From positions 1-64,000 of the forward strand of contig NZ_AUDS01000028.1 of assembly GCF_000425585.1 (NCBI RefSeq): a DNA stretch of 64,000 nt. Reading direction: 5' to 3'. The stretch is from Terrimonas ferruginea DSM 30193 (GTDB lineage: Bacteria > Bacteroidota > Bacteroidia > Chitinophagales > Chitinophagaceae). Position numbers and translations under genes: made by a program. The notes beneath the pieces were generated by a model. It was not told the DNA's origin, searched no databases, and was given only the letters and a program-made list of their open reading frames with translations. This document shows, piece after piece, positions 33,688-43,721 of the stretch (within the stretch, counting starts at the first letter, position 1; each line of letters opens with the position of its first letter).

Positions 33688-35265
33688 ATGAAACGATTTA
33701 CCTGCCTATTGCTGCTGACAGCTGGATTAGCGCTGACAGCCTGTAATAAAATGTTGGATACGACACCAACCGATTTTCTTTCCCCTGTCACCTACTATAA
33801 AACGGAGAAGCAATTGAATTTTGCGCTTGCCGCTGTGTACGATGTCATGGGAGACGCAGGCTTTTATAAACAAATCTATACGGCAAGGATGGGCAATGAA
33901 GCCGATGAAGGATTCTATGCCCGTAACACCGTTGTAGCCGGCGTACAGGTTTATAATTTTTCCCCGACTGACAACGATGTACAGAACCTTTGGAAGTCAT
34001 TGTATGATGGCATCAACCGGGCGAATGTATTGCTGGCGAACATTCCATCCGCTACGGAAGTGGCAGACGATATCAAAAATGTGATCAAAGGCGAAGCGCT
34101 CTTCCTCCGGGCATATTACTATTTCCTGTTGGTGCAGCATTGGGGGGGCGTTCCCCTGATCACACAGCCCACTACATCTGCGAATGAAACGGCTGTTGCC
34201 CGCTCTTCTGTCAAGGACGTATATGCACAGGTGCTTACCGATATGGAAGAAGCCGAAACCCTCGTGCTGCCAGCCGGTACGGTCGGTCATGGTGGACGGA
34301 TCAACAAATCCGCCGTGAGAGGATTACTGGCAAGGGTTTGCCTGTTCATGGCAGGTGAACCGCTGCGCGACATAAGCAAGTACGAGATGGCCAGGACCTG
34401 GACAAAGAAAATAATGGACGATGCCGCTTCCGCCCATGCCCTGAACCCGGATTACTCACAGGTCTTCATCAATTACGCTCAGGATAAATATGACATCAAA
34501 GAAAGCATCTGGGAAGTAGAGTTCTGGGGCAACAACACGAATGCCTATAATGAAACGGGATGTGTCGGCGCATGGAATGGTATCCAATCTACGGATCAAA
34601 CCATCGGTGTGGCTTATGGATTTATCAATGCCACTTCTAAATTATTCAATTCTTATGCCGCTGCCGATCTCCGTCGCGACTGGGCCATTGCACCATTCTC
34701 TTATTCAGGAACCACTAAGGTGATGAAAGCCAATACACCCGCCAGCGCGTTGTGGACACGAAATATCGGAAAATTCAGACGGGAGTACGAGCTCCTCACA
34801 CCTAAATCAAACAATGCAACACCGCAGAACATGCCCTTGCTGCGGTACGCGGATGTATTACTCATGTTCGCCGAAGCAGATAATGAAGTAAACCACGGCC
34901 CGACCCAGGAAGCATATAATGCCATCAACCTCGTGAGAAAGCGGGCTTTCGGAAAATTATTACCCAACGCACCAAATCCGAATGAATATGACCTCTCCGG
35001 TATGGACCACGAATCTTTCTTCCAGGAGATCATCAAAGAACGTTCGAGGGAATTGTGCTTCGAATTGCTGCGGAAACAAGACCTGATCCGCTGGGGCATC
35101 TTCGTGCCAACCATGAAAGGCATTGAAAACCTGATTGCCCTGGAGGCATCAGGTCAGTATTACGCACTTACGTTCAGGAACGTTTCCGATAAACATCTGC
35201 TATTCCCGATCCCGGCAAGGGAAATGGCGCTGAATAAAAGCCTGGTGCAAAATAATAACTGGTAA
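33688..35265 (+). CDS. susD: RagB/SusD-family nutrient-binding lipoprotein
   Basis: 525 residues with a lipoprotein signal (lipidated C19 in 'LALTACNKML'). The SusD fold is seen in 'LNFALAAVYDVMGD', 'NRANVLLANIPSA', 'KNVIKGEALFLRAYYYFLLVQHWGGVPLIT', 'RINKSAVRGLLARVCLFMAG' and the C-terminal 'ERSRELCFELLRKQDLIRWG' and 'LLFPIPAREMALN'. It caps the SusC transporter on the cell surface and binds glycan. It starts 75 bp after susC and is surely in the same operon. Confidence 0.96.
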   Translation: MKRFTCLLLLTAGLALTACNKMLDTTPTDFLSPVTYYKTEKQLNFALAAVYDVMGDAGFYKQIYTARMGNEADEGFYARNTVVAGVQVYNFSPTDNDVQNLWKSLYDGINRANVLLANIPSATEVADDIKNVIKGEALFLRAYYYFLLVQHWGGVPLITQPTTSANETAVARSSVKDVYAQVLTDMEEAETLVLPAGTVGHGGRINKSAVRGLLARVCLFMAGEPLRDISKYEMARTWTKKIMDDAASAHALNPDYSQVFINYAQDKYDIKESIWEVEFWGNNTNAYNETGCVGAWNGIQSTDQTIGVAYGFINATSKLFNSYAAADLRRDWAIAPFSYSGTTKVMKANTPASALWTRNIGKFRREYELLTPKSNNATPQNMPLLRYADVLLMFAEADNEVNHGPTQEAYNAINLVRKRAFGKLLPNAPNPNEYDLSGMDHESFFQEIIKERSRELCFELLRKQDLIRWGIFVPTMKGIENLIALEASGQYYALTFRNVSDKHLLFPIPAREMALNKSLVQNNNW

Positions 35266-35276
35266 AAACGATAACA

Positions 35277-36224
35277 ATGGTAAAAGCTATTACAACCAAT
35301 ATAACAACCGGTATCATCCTGCTGATAACCGTTCTCGCGCAAACAGGCTGCTCAAAAAAAATAGAGGTGAATGGTGGTGAACCGGATCTGAAAGTAAGCC
35401 TGCCGGCCATCACCTTCAAAGCCGGCGAACCCGTTACATTTCAGTTTAAAGGAGATGCGGGCCTGATCAGCTTTTTCTCCGGTGAAGTATTTCACGATTA
35501 CAATTTCCGGGAAGGACGCGTGTTGGAACAGGGAGCCCTTAAACTTTCCTTCAATACCGCTGTGCAGTATGGTACACAAGCCAATCAATTCTCCGTGCAG
35601 GCTTCTTCGGATTTCAATGGAAACTATACAGCATTCAGTAACGTACAGCAAGCTAGCTGGACAGATATCACCAACCGGTTTACAATCGGAACGGGAACAA
35701 CCTACACGCTTTCCGGAGTCAAAGACATTACAGACCTCGTGCAGGAAGGAAAACCCCTGTATATCGCATTTAAATATATCTACCGGCCTTCGGCCACGTA
35801 TGGCACACGCCGTACCTGGAGGGTGCAAAACTTCAACCTCAGCTCTACCACTGCCTCACTTGGTACACAGGTGATCGGCAATATGACCACTTCAGGCTTT
35901 ACAACGGTTGAGCAGAATCCGCTCACCGAACCATCTGCCACTACTATTTCCGCCTCTACTATTTCCCTTGTTGGCACAGCCGTAACCCCGTCAACACTTA
36001 CCAATGAAACCTGGGTGATCACAAAGGGTTTCAGCACCGGTAAAGTTGATTTGGGGCCTGACAGACCTGTTGCCATCAAAGGTATTGCAGATGCAAAACT
36101 CACCAGCTTCTCGCATATCTATGAGAAGCCCGGCACCTATAAAGCCTATTTCATTGCAGCGAATGCAAATATTGATGATAAAAAGGAAACTGTTCAGAGC
36201 GTTGATGTAATCGTTGAACCCTAA
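35277..36224 (+). CDS. DUF5017-like surface lipoprotein (SusE-position protein)
   Basis: 315 residues with a lipoprotein signal (C25 in 'AQTGCSKKI'). The N-terminal 'AGEPVTFQFKGDAGLISFFSGEVFHDYNFRE' matches the DUF5017 pattern of an Ig-like domain often found in PUL lipoproteins. A jelly-roll-like middle ('LYIAFKYIYRP...TWRVQNFNL') and a C-terminal Ig/PKD-like domain ('FSHIYEKPGTYKAYFIAANANI') follow. It probably binds glycan at the surface next to SusD. It starts 11 bp after susD and ends 6 bp before the esterase gene. Confidence 0.85.
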   Translation: MVKAITTNITTGIILLITVLAQTGCSKKIEVNGGEPDLKVSLPAITFKAGEPVTFQFKGDAGLISFFSGEVFHDYNFREGRVLEQGALKLSFNTAVQYGTQANQFSVQASSDFNGNYTAFSNVQQASWTDITNRFTIGTGTTYTLSGVKDITDLVQEGKPLYIAFKYIYRPSATYGTRRTWRVQNFNLSSTTASLGTQVIGNMTTSGFTTVEQNPLTEPSATTISASTISLVGTAVTPSTLTNETWVITKGFSTGKVDLGPDRPVAIKGIADAKLTSFSHIYEKPGTYKAYFIAANANIDDKKETVQSVDVIVEP

Positions 36225-36230
36225 CCATTC

Positions 36231-37652
36231 ATGCAGTTATATAGAAACATATTTTTCAGCAGTGTACTTGTCTTGCTATTGATAATCCCCGGGGCACTAC
36301 AGGCGCAGGTTCAACTGCCATCCTTGTTTGCCGACAACATGATACTGCAGCGTAATTCGACACCGCCGATCTGGGGCAAAAGCAACAAAAATGCAAGAGT
36401 AAGCATAAAGACGTCCTGGAATAATAAAACCTATACCACCACCGCATCCGCCGATGGTGCCTGGAAATTGAATGTGGAGACCGGCGAGGCGGGAGGGCCT
36501 TACACTATTACCATCAAAAGCGGATCGAAATCCCAAACGCTTTCCAACGTGCTTTTGGGTGAAGTATGGCTCTGCTCCGGTCAGTCCAACATGGAAATGC
36601 CGGTAAGGGGAGCATTGAATCAACCCATACTCAACGCAAATGAGATTTACATGGAGGCGGACAATCCGCTTATCAGGATTTATAAAATGGAACGTGTTGC
36701 CGCGGGCACGCCGCAGGATAGTTGCACCGGCGTCTGGCGGGAAAGCGCTGCCGAAGTGGTAAAATATTTCAGTACGGTCGGGTATCTCTATGCACAGTTA
36801 TTGCAGAAAAAGCTGAATATTCCTGTCGGTATAATAGGCGCTTATTGGGGCGGCTCACAAATACAGCCCTGGATGACGCCGGGCAGCCTCGATGCCTTTG
36901 GTATTAAAGTACCCAATGACCTTAGTGGTATGCCGGTACCCCGCCGGGCTGCCGCTTCGCTTTATCACGGCATGATCGCACCCCTGGCAGGATATGGTAT
37001 CCGAGGATTTCTATGGTACCAGGGCGAATCAAATGTCGGGCAGCCTGATTTGTACAAACGGCTTCTTCCCGCACTGGTGCAGTCGTGGAGAGATAAATGG
37101 AACAACCCCGGTCTCCCGTTTTATTACGTTCAGATCGCACCTTATGAATACAACGGGGCCGATTCAACAGGCGCTGCACTATTGCGCGAAGCGCAGCTAA
37201 AATGTCTCGATTCCATTCCCAACAGCGGCATGGCCGTGGCATTGGATGCCGGTGAAAAAACCTGCATCCACCCGGCTGATAAAGCTATTATAGCCCGCCG
37301 TCTTGCCTACCTCGCATTGCACAAAACCTACACCTATAAAGGCATCGCTTATGCGGGGCCAACCTACCTCTCCCACACCGTCAAAGACGGCAAGGTGACG
37401 ATACAATTCAGGAATGCAGATAATGGAATTACGTCTTATTATAAGCCGGTAACGCTTTTTGAAGTGGCAGGTAACGATAAAGTGTTTTATCCGGCGGAAG
37501 CCCTGATCACCAAGGAAAAAGGGATCATTGTGTGGAACGATAAAGTAAAAGACCCGGTTGCGATACGTTATGCATTCAGGAATTGGGTTAAAGGAGAAAT
37601 TTACAATAACGAAGGACTTCCCATGTCTTCTTTCCGTACCGATGACTGGTAA
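36231..37652 (+). CDS. Sialate O-acetylesterase-like (SASA family) esterase
   Basis: 473 residues with a signal peptide. The SGNH-type nucleophile is S119 in 'VWLCSGQSNMEMPV'. Other family blocks are 'YLYAQLLQKKLNIPVGIIGAYWGGSQIQPWM', 'GFLWYQGESNVGQPDLYKRLLPALVQSWRDKW' and the Asp/His region near 'CIHPADKAIIARRLAYLAL'. Such enzymes remove O-acetyl groups from sugars. In a PL8 PUL it would deacetylate the polymer or oligomers, not sialic acid itself (inference). Its last 11 bp overlap the next gene, indicating translational coupling. Confidence 0.92.
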   Translation: MQLYRNIFFSSVLVLLLIIPGALQAQVQLPSLFADNMILQRNSTPPIWGKSNKNARVSIKTSWNNKTYTTTASADGAWKLNVETGEAGGPYTITIKSGSKSQTLSNVLLGEVWLCSGQSNMEMPVRGALNQPILNANEIYMEADNPLIRIYKMERVAAGTPQDSCTGVWRESAAEVVKYFSTVGYLYAQLLQKKLNIPVGIIGAYWGGSQIQPWMTPGSLDAFGIKVPNDLSGMPVPRRAAASLYHGMIAPLAGYGIRGFLWYQGESNVGQPDLYKRLLPALVQSWRDKWNNPGLPFYYVQIAPYEYNGADSTGAALLREAQLKCLDSIPNSGMAVALDAGEKTCIHPADKAIIARRLAYLALHKTYTYKGIAYAGPTYLSHTVKDGKVTIQFRNADNGITSYYKPVTLFEVAGNDKVFYPAEALITKEKGIIVWNDKVKDPVAIRYAFRNWVKGEIYNNEGLPMSSFRTDDW

Positions 37653-39669
37653 AACATTCAGCATATACAAAGCGGCAGGTATCAACCTGAAGGCTATTTG
37701 CCTGACGTGCATCCTGCTCGCCGGACTTGCAGCACGTCCGCAGGTGCCGGACACGGATACGATTATCAGCCGGCTTGCACGACATATTATTCAGCAGGCA
37801 TCGCCTCGCGGAGTGGACAAATATGTCTTTAAGCTGAACAGCAATAACAGATGGGATGATATTGATTACAGCGATCTATCCAAATCCAAATGGAAAACAG
37901 CAATTCACCTGGAACGGGTAAAAGACCTGGCCATAGCCTGGGCCTCCGGCTCTTCTGTTTATTATAAAGACGAGCGGGTATGGAACATTTTTTCACAGGC
38001 ATTGGATACCTGGTTGGACAAAAAATACCAGAATCCCAACTGGTGGCACAATGAAATCGGGGTACCACAGCTCATGCGAAACATCCTGGCGATCACGGGC
38101 AATCATTTAAGTGAGAAGCAGCGAAAAGCGGCGCTACAGGTGTTGGCACAATACCGTGTGAGAGGAACCGGAGCCAACCTGATCTGGAGCGCAGACCTGG
38201 CGCTGCATTATGGAGCCTTTATAAAAAATGATTCGATCATTGAACACAGCCGCCGGTTGATCGTCACCGAGATAAGAAATGATACAACGGAAGGCATACA
38301 ACGGGACTACAGCTTCCATCAGCATGGCGCCAGGCTCCAATCCTTTCATTACGGTATGGATTACCTGAATGACCTGCTGCGCATAGGCTGGCAACTGCAG
38401 GGCACCAGATGGTCTTACCCTGCTGACAAGGTATGCCTGCTGATAGACTATGTACTAAATGGCTGGCAATGGATGACCAGGAACAATTACACCACCCCCG
38501 CAACCGTTGACCGGGCGGTCAGCAGAAAGGGGCAACTTAAAGTAACGTCATTGCAAGCTGTAGCGGGCTACCTGCTGAGCCTGGATACTTCGCGAAAAGA
38601 CGCGATTAAGGAAATGATGAATGCTTATCGTCTCAATAGCCGTCAACCCGCCTTTCATTCCTTTCCGTACAGCGATTTTGCAGCTTACCATCAGCAAGGC
38701 TTCAGCATTTTTATCAAGACCATTTCAACCCGTACACTGCCGACAGAATCTATTAACTCAGAAAACAAAAAAGGACAGTTACTGAATAATGGCAACGTTT
38801 ATATCCTGAGAGACGGAAAAGAATATTTTGACCTGATGCCGCTATGGGACTGGCAATACCTGCCCGGCATTACCAGTTTCGATCCGCAGGCGAAAATTGA
38901 AAGATCTGCTTATGCAGGAACTGTTACGGATGGGGAAAGCGGACTTACCGCCATGCATTATTCACTGCGTAAAGACAGTAGTCTGCTGACAGCCCGTAAA
39001 ACCTGGATCATACGCGGCAACCAAATGATTGCCTTAATCGCCGGACTCAACCGCAAAAACATCAGTGCACCCGTATTCACAGTAATCGATCAATCTCTCT
39101 GGCGCGAACCAGTTCTATCCGGAAACAAAAAAATAAACAAGCCCGGTGTCTATTCTTTTTCCACTAATGAAAATTTATTCCATAACGGGTTGATGATATC
39201 CCTGCTCACAGCGGGTTCAGGCAAGCTGATCCTGAGAGACAGCACGGGCACCTGGAAAGCAATTAACGAAGGAGAACAGCGGACGGAGGTGAAAGCAAAA
39301 ATATTTCAACCCATGCTTGAACACCAAAGCGACAGCGCTGCAGCATACATGGTAAGCTATTGTTCATCACCGGATGATAGAAAGACTGCAAGTGCCCGGC
39401 AATGGGAAATCATCCGGAATGATAAAGACTGCCAGGCTATTCGCTTTACCGATGGAATGATAATGGCAGCTTTTCATGAAGCCGGCAGTTTGAATATTGA
39501 CGAAACAACCCTGCGGGTTGACCGTCCCTGCCTGCTGCATTACTATTCAAACAAATTAACCCTGAGCGATCCTTTACAACTTGGAGGAAAGTTAAACCTG
39601 ACCATTGGTGCGAATCACTTGCGTATCGATCTGAAAAAAGACGGATCGTGCATTAGCATAAACCTGTAA
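37642..39669 (+). CDS. Polysaccharide lyase family 8, compact periplasmic-type
   Basis: I start at the ATG at 37642, which overlaps the esterase stop and leads into a hydrophobic signal ('LKAICLTCILLAGLAA'); a longer frame upstream is just esterase sequence in another phase. The 675-residue protein carries the PL8 catalytic triad: Asn133 in 'NWWHNEIGVPQLM', His228 and Tyr237 in 'DYSFHQHGARLQSFHYG'. 'GTGANLIWSADLALHYGAF' is the substrate-cleft helix, and the C-terminal part is the beta super-sandwich. No T9SS tail is present, so it is probably periplasmic. PL8 enzymes beta-eliminate hyaluronan, chondroitin, xanthan or related polymers. Confidence 0.93.
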   Translation: MTGKTFSIYKAAGINLKAICLTCILLAGLAARPQVPDTDTIISRLARHIIQQASPRGVDKYVFKLNSNNRWDDIDYSDLSKSKWKTAIHLERVKDLAIAWASGSSVYYKDERVWNIFSQALDTWLDKKYQNPNWWHNEIGVPQLMRNILAITGNHLSEKQRKAALQVLAQYRVRGTGANLIWSADLALHYGAFIKNDSIIEHSRRLIVTEIRNDTTEGIQRDYSFHQHGARLQSFHYGMDYLNDLLRIGWQLQGTRWSYPADKVCLLIDYVLNGWQWMTRNNYTTPATVDRAVSRKGQLKVTSLQAVAGYLLSLDTSRKDAIKEMMNAYRLNSRQPAFHSFPYSDFAAYHQQGFSIFIKTISTRTLPTESINSENKKGQLLNNGNVYILRDGKEYFDLMPLWDWQYLPGITSFDPQAKIERSAYAGTVTDGESGLTAMHYSLRKDSSLLTARKTWIIRGNQMIALIAGLNRKNISAPVFTVIDQSLWREPVLSGNKKINKPGVYSFSTNENLFHNGLMISLLTAGSGKLILRDSTGTWKAINEGEQRTEVKAKIFQPMLEHQSDSAAAYMVSYCSSPDDRKTASARQWEIIRNDKDCQAIRFTDGMIMAAFHEAGSLNIDETTLRVDRPCLLHYYSNKLTLSDPLQLGGKLNLTIGANHLRIDLKKDGSCISINL

Positions 39670-39680
39670 ACTTTTATATC

Positions 39681-42600
39681 ATGAAATTTTTCCTGGGACT
39701 GCTGCTTTTTGTTGCGGTACAAACCTCCGCACAATCAAGAAAAATATCAACTGCTACGGGCGGAAATTGGCAGGACGTTACTACCTGGGCAGGTGGAGTA
39801 CTCCCTGCATCCAATGATACGGTCGAGATAGTCAGCGGCGCCGTTGTTACCGTTAACAAGACTACTGCCAATACGATGGCTGGCAGGCTTGAGTTATCGG
39901 GCACGATTGAATTTTCCGCGGCGGCCTATCCACTGGAAATAAACGGCCACCTGGTGATCAATAGTTCCGGTATCCTCAAAGCGGTGAAAGCGAATACAAC
40001 CTTTGCAAAGGCGGTGATCATACACGGCAGTATTACCAATAACGGAATCTTTTATGCACCTTATGCCATCGAAGGAACTACGCCTTCTACCACCGGCGGT
40101 ATTACCATGGCGCAGGCCAGCGCCGTCACGGGCATCAGCGGCACCGGCACATTCAGCGTTATCCGTCAGCTCACCATCGATAATTCATATGGCGTAAACC
40201 TCAACGTTGTCCTCAGTCTCTCTTCCAAACTGATCCTGTTGAACGGCATTTTTAATAACCGTACAAACCTCACCATGGATAATACGGTTGTTGGTACAGG
40301 TCCCAACGGCAATGCGACCAGTTCAGGCAACCTGCGTACCGAGCGTTCGCAGGCAGGCGTACTGGAAGATCCTTTTACGTTCGGCAGCAGTGCCTCTTTA
40401 TTCCTTACCTATTTTACCAATACAGCAGCCGCCAACCCGTCAACAACGATCACCGAAGGATACGAGATACCCTCAGGCCGGTCTATCCACGGAATCACTA
40501 TTGACCATGCCGGCGGCATCATTATCAAAAACGATCTTACATTAAGATCGGGTTCTGTACCGCTGGTGCTTAACGCGGGGATTGTTTATGTTAATAAAGG
40601 CAAGACAGTAACCTGCAATAGCCCATCTTTTGCGGGTTCGGCAGGTTTAACCAACAGCTTTGTACAGGGAGGGCTGGCGCTCGCTGTGGGCACTACCGCT
40701 GCCACACGCACCTTCCCTCTTGGCTTTGCCGGTTCCCGGAGACAGATCGTTGTCAATGGAGTGAAAGCTGCAACCGGCACCGTGATCATCCGTTTCGAGA
40801 TAACCGATACCACAGGTGGCACGGCTGGCGCGGGTATCACAATTGAACCCTCCATCAAACGCCGCGCGAGCGTTGTAAGCGGAACATTGCACAGCTTCAC
40901 CGGCCTCAATTTCGTTTTCGGAAGGGAAGAAGAAAAATATGCCATAGGAACAATTGCAGCATCTTCCACCTGGAACGGTACATATACCAGTCTTGGTGCC
41001 GTTACACGCACACTCACCGGCATCAGCCTTGCTTCAGGCACCTACACAACATTGCAGAGCTATGCACTGGCATTACCGGTAGTGCCATCTCCGGGCAACT
41101 TCGATTCGCTCCGCCATAAATGGGCAAGTTTTCTTACAGGAGGCGATTATTCTATGGCCGATCCGGAAATCAACACAAGAGTGCAGGCGATTAACAACAG
41201 CGGCAACGCTACCTGGCGTACCAATTTTGTGCAGGATACTACCGGCAGAACAACCCTCTGGACGGATTTGAATTATACCTCCTCTGATCAGCTCACCACC
41301 AGCTATTCCCGTTTGAAAACGATGGCCCTCGCCTATTGTACACAAGGCGCGGCCCTTTATCAGAATGACACGTTGCGCAATGACATTATCTATGCGCTTG
41401 ATTGGCTCCACAGGAATCACTACAATGAATCGGTGGTTGTGCCCGTATCCGGTTCCGGAAGTTCCGGCAACTGGTGGGACTATCGCATCGGCGTTCCGCT
41501 GCGCCTCAACGATATTGCGGTATTAATGTATGCCGATCTCGACAGTGTGCAACGCCTCAATTATTCCAACGCTGTGAGGCATTGTATTCCCAATACAGGT
41601 GACTATACCGGCGCCAACCTCGTATGGGCCAGCACTGCGATGACGATCCGGAGTCTCATCGCAAATGATTCGGTTTCGCTCTTCTATGCAAGAGACCAGC
41701 TAAGCCCGGTTTTTCAATATGTAAATACCGGTGACGGATTTTATGAAGATGGTTCATTCATTCAACATGAGAAACACGCCTACAATGGCGCATATGGTCT
41801 CGCATTATTCAGCACACTGACCGACATTCTCTATTTTTTCGCTGATACGCCCTGCGACATCACCGACCCGGCAAAATCAAACGTGGTGAGTTGGGTATAC
41901 GATGCTTTTGAACCGCTTGTATTCAAAGGCGGCATGATGAGCATGGTAAGAGGAAGAGAGATCGCGAGACGGACCTCTTCTGAGCATGACCAGGGACGGG
42001 CGCTGGCAGAAGCCTTGTTATTGATGAAAGAGATGGCAGACTCAGCAGATGCGGCAAGAATCGGCTCCATGGTTAAGCACTGGCTGATCAGCGACAACAG
42101 CTTCTCTACACCTTACGAAGACCTTAACTCGATCATGGCCGTAACCCTCGCCAAGAATCTCCTGGAAGATTCCTCCATAGCAGCGAGGCCAGCCTACAAC
42201 ACCTACCGGCAGTTCTCCGGAATGGATAGAGCAGTTTATCAAAGTGCCAACTACGCATTCGGTATCAGCATGCATTCCTCCCGTATTTATAATTATGAAC
42301 TGATCAACGGAGAAAACCTGAAGGGCTGGCATACCTCGGATGGCATGACCTATCTGTACAACAATGACCTGCTGCAATACGACAACTTCTTCTGGCCAAC
42401 AGTAAATGCGTACAGGTTGCCTGGTACCACCGTAGAAGACAGTGTTACCGCCACGCAAAACCGTAACAGCAACAATGCCTGGGTCGGAGGTTCTTCATTG
42501 CTGGGAAAATTCGGTACAACGGGTATGTTTCTCACTCCGAACGGCACAACCCTCAATGCGAAAAAATCATGGTTTCTTTTTGATGGCAAGATCGTTGCAT

Positions 42601-43715
42601 TGGGCGCAGCCATCTACAACAACGACAATAAATCCGTATCCACCTATATCGATCAACGGAAAATAAACAGCAATAATTCGAATACATTTCAGATAAATGG
42701 TGTGACACAGGCATCCGGTTTCGGCACGGAAAGTTCGCCGGCAACTTTTACCAATGTTGACTGGGCACATTTATCCGGCAATGTGGCCGGGGCTGACATC
42801 GGATATTACTTCCCCGGCTCTCCCGTCCTGCGGGGTTTACGCAAAGCGCAGACAGGCCGCTGGAGCGATGTCACTACCGGGGAAAGCACCGTGCTGCGAA
42901 CCCAGCAATATATCACGCTTTGGAAGGAGCACGGTAATCATACCGCCGACATTGACAGTGGCTATAATACTTATGCTTATGTGTTGCTGCCTGGTTACTC
43001 TGCCACGCAGACAGCCGCCTATGCTGCCAACCCGGACATTACCATACTGCGAAATGATCAGCATGTTCAGGCAGTGAACGACAGCTTACACGGTCTGCTC
43101 GGCGCCAATTTCTGGAACAACGGAACGCAATACGTTCCGCTTAATGGCGATACGGCCTATTTATCCGCCAATAAAAAAGCATCCGTAATGGTGATGAGTA
43201 ACGCCGATACCATTGCTTTTGGGGTTGCAGATCCAACCATGCTCAACACGGGCAGCATTACCATCCGTTTAAAGAAAAGCGCCTCCTCAATTTTATACAG
43301 CGATCCTGCTATCACCGTCAACCGGCTTAGCCCGGATATCGAATTCACCGTAAATGTTGCCGGCTTAAAAGGGGCGACCAGTCAGCTTATCCTTGCTACA
43401 GCAGCAGCAAGGTCGCTGCCGGCAAGTCCTGCCGCTTTAGCGGCTGATCCACAGGGACAGGCAGATGACTTTTCTTTTTTAGTAACCTCCTCAACGGATC
43501 CATTCTCCGTCGACTACCTGATACGATCTGATAAAAACGCAACAGGACTCCTGGCAATATATAACCTGAACGGTAGTCTGATAGGGAAATACCAGGTATC
43601 CTATAACCCCGGCGTCAATAGAAGGCAGTTGCCGGTTGCCCATCATGCCAAAGGAGTTTACCTGGCGGTATTAACCACCGATGGAAAAGTATACACGCAG
43701 AAATATTATAAATAG
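39681..43715 (+). CDS. Large secreted polysaccharide lyase family 8 with beta-helix-like N-terminus and T9SS tail
   Basis: 1344 residues. A signal peptide (MKFFLGLLLFVAVQTSAQ) is followed by a beta-rich module (~20-460: 'GNWQDVTTWAGGVLPASNDTVEI', 'LELSGTIEFSA', 'NGHLVINSSGILKAV') of the kind common in Bacteroidota surface proteins. The PL8 domain spans ~470-1150 with Asn597 ('NWWDYRIGVPLRL'), His696 and Tyr705 ('FIQHEKHAYNGAYG') and Arg-rich 'MMSMVRGREIARRTSSEHDQGR'. A C-terminal T9SS sorting domain ends 'KGVYLAVLTTDGKVYTQKYY'. It should act outside the cell as the first depolymerase. It follows the compact PL8 by 11 bp. Confidence 0.93.
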   Translation: MKFFLGLLLFVAVQTSAQSRKISTATGGNWQDVTTWAGGVLPASNDTVEIVSGAVVTVNKTTANTMAGRLELSGTIEFSAAAYPLEINGHLVINSSGILKAVKANTTFAKAVIIHGSITNNGIFYAPYAIEGTTPSTTGGITMAQASAVTGISGTGTFSVIRQLTIDNSYGVNLNVVLSLSSKLILLNGIFNNRTNLTMDNTVVGTGPNGNATSSGNLRTERSQAGVLEDPFTFGSSASLFLTYFTNTAAANPSTTITEGYEIPSGRSIHGITIDHAGGIIIKNDLTLRSGSVPLVLNAGIVYVNKGKTVTCNSPSFAGSAGLTNSFVQGGLALAVGTTAATRTFPLGFAGSRRQIVVNGVKAATGTVIIRFEITDTTGGTAGAGITIEPSIKRRASVVSGTLHSFTGLNFVFGREEEKYAIGTIAASSTWNGTYTSLGAVTRTLTGISLASGTYTTLQSYALALPVVPSPGNFDSLRHKWASFLTGGDYSMADPEINTRVQAINNSGNATWRTNFVQDTTGRTTLWTDLNYTSSDQLTTSYSRLKTMALAYCTQGAALYQNDTLRNDIIYALDWLHRNHYNESVVVPVSGSGSSGNWWDYRIGVPLRLNDIAVLMYADLDSVQRLNYSNAVRHCIPNTGDYTGANLVWASTAMTIRSLIANDSVSLFYARDQLSPVFQYVNTGDGFYEDGSFIQHEKHAYNGAYGLALFSTLTDILYFFADTPCDITDPAKSNVVSWVYDAFEPLVFKGGMMSMVRGREIARRTSSEHDQGRALAEALLLMKEMADSADAARIGSMVKHWLISDNSFSTPYEDLNSIMAVTLAKNLLEDSSIAARPAYNTYRQFSGMDRAVYQSANYAFGISMHSSRIYNYELINGENLKGWHTSDGMTYLYNNDLLQYDNFFWPTVNAYRLPGTTVEDSVTATQNRNSNNAWVGGSSLLGKFGTTGMFLTPNGTTLNAKKSWFLFDGKIVALGAAIYNNDNKSVSTYIDQRKINSNNSNTFQINGVTQASGFGTESSPATFTNVDWAHLSGNVAGADIGYYFPGSPVLRGLRKAQTGRWSDVTTGESTVLRTQQYITLWKEHGNHTADIDSGYNTYAYVLLPGYSATQTAAYAANPDITILRNDQHVQAVNDSLHGLLGANFWNNGTQYVPLNGDTAYLSANKKASVMVMSNADTIAFGVADPTMLNTGSITIRLKKSASSILYSDPAITVNRLSPDIEFTVNVAGLKGATSQLILATAAARSLPASPAALAADPQGQADDFSFLVTSSTDPFSVDYLIRSDKNATGLLAIYNLNGSLIGKYQVSYNPGVNRRQLPVAHHAKGVYLAVLTTDGKVYTQKYYK

Positions 43716-43721
43716 TAAATC

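Noticed and set aside
37558-37641. Longer start for the compact PL8 within the esterase gene
   Set aside because: The added residues are the esterase coding sequence in another frame; the ATG at 37642 gives a stop/start overlap and a signal peptide.
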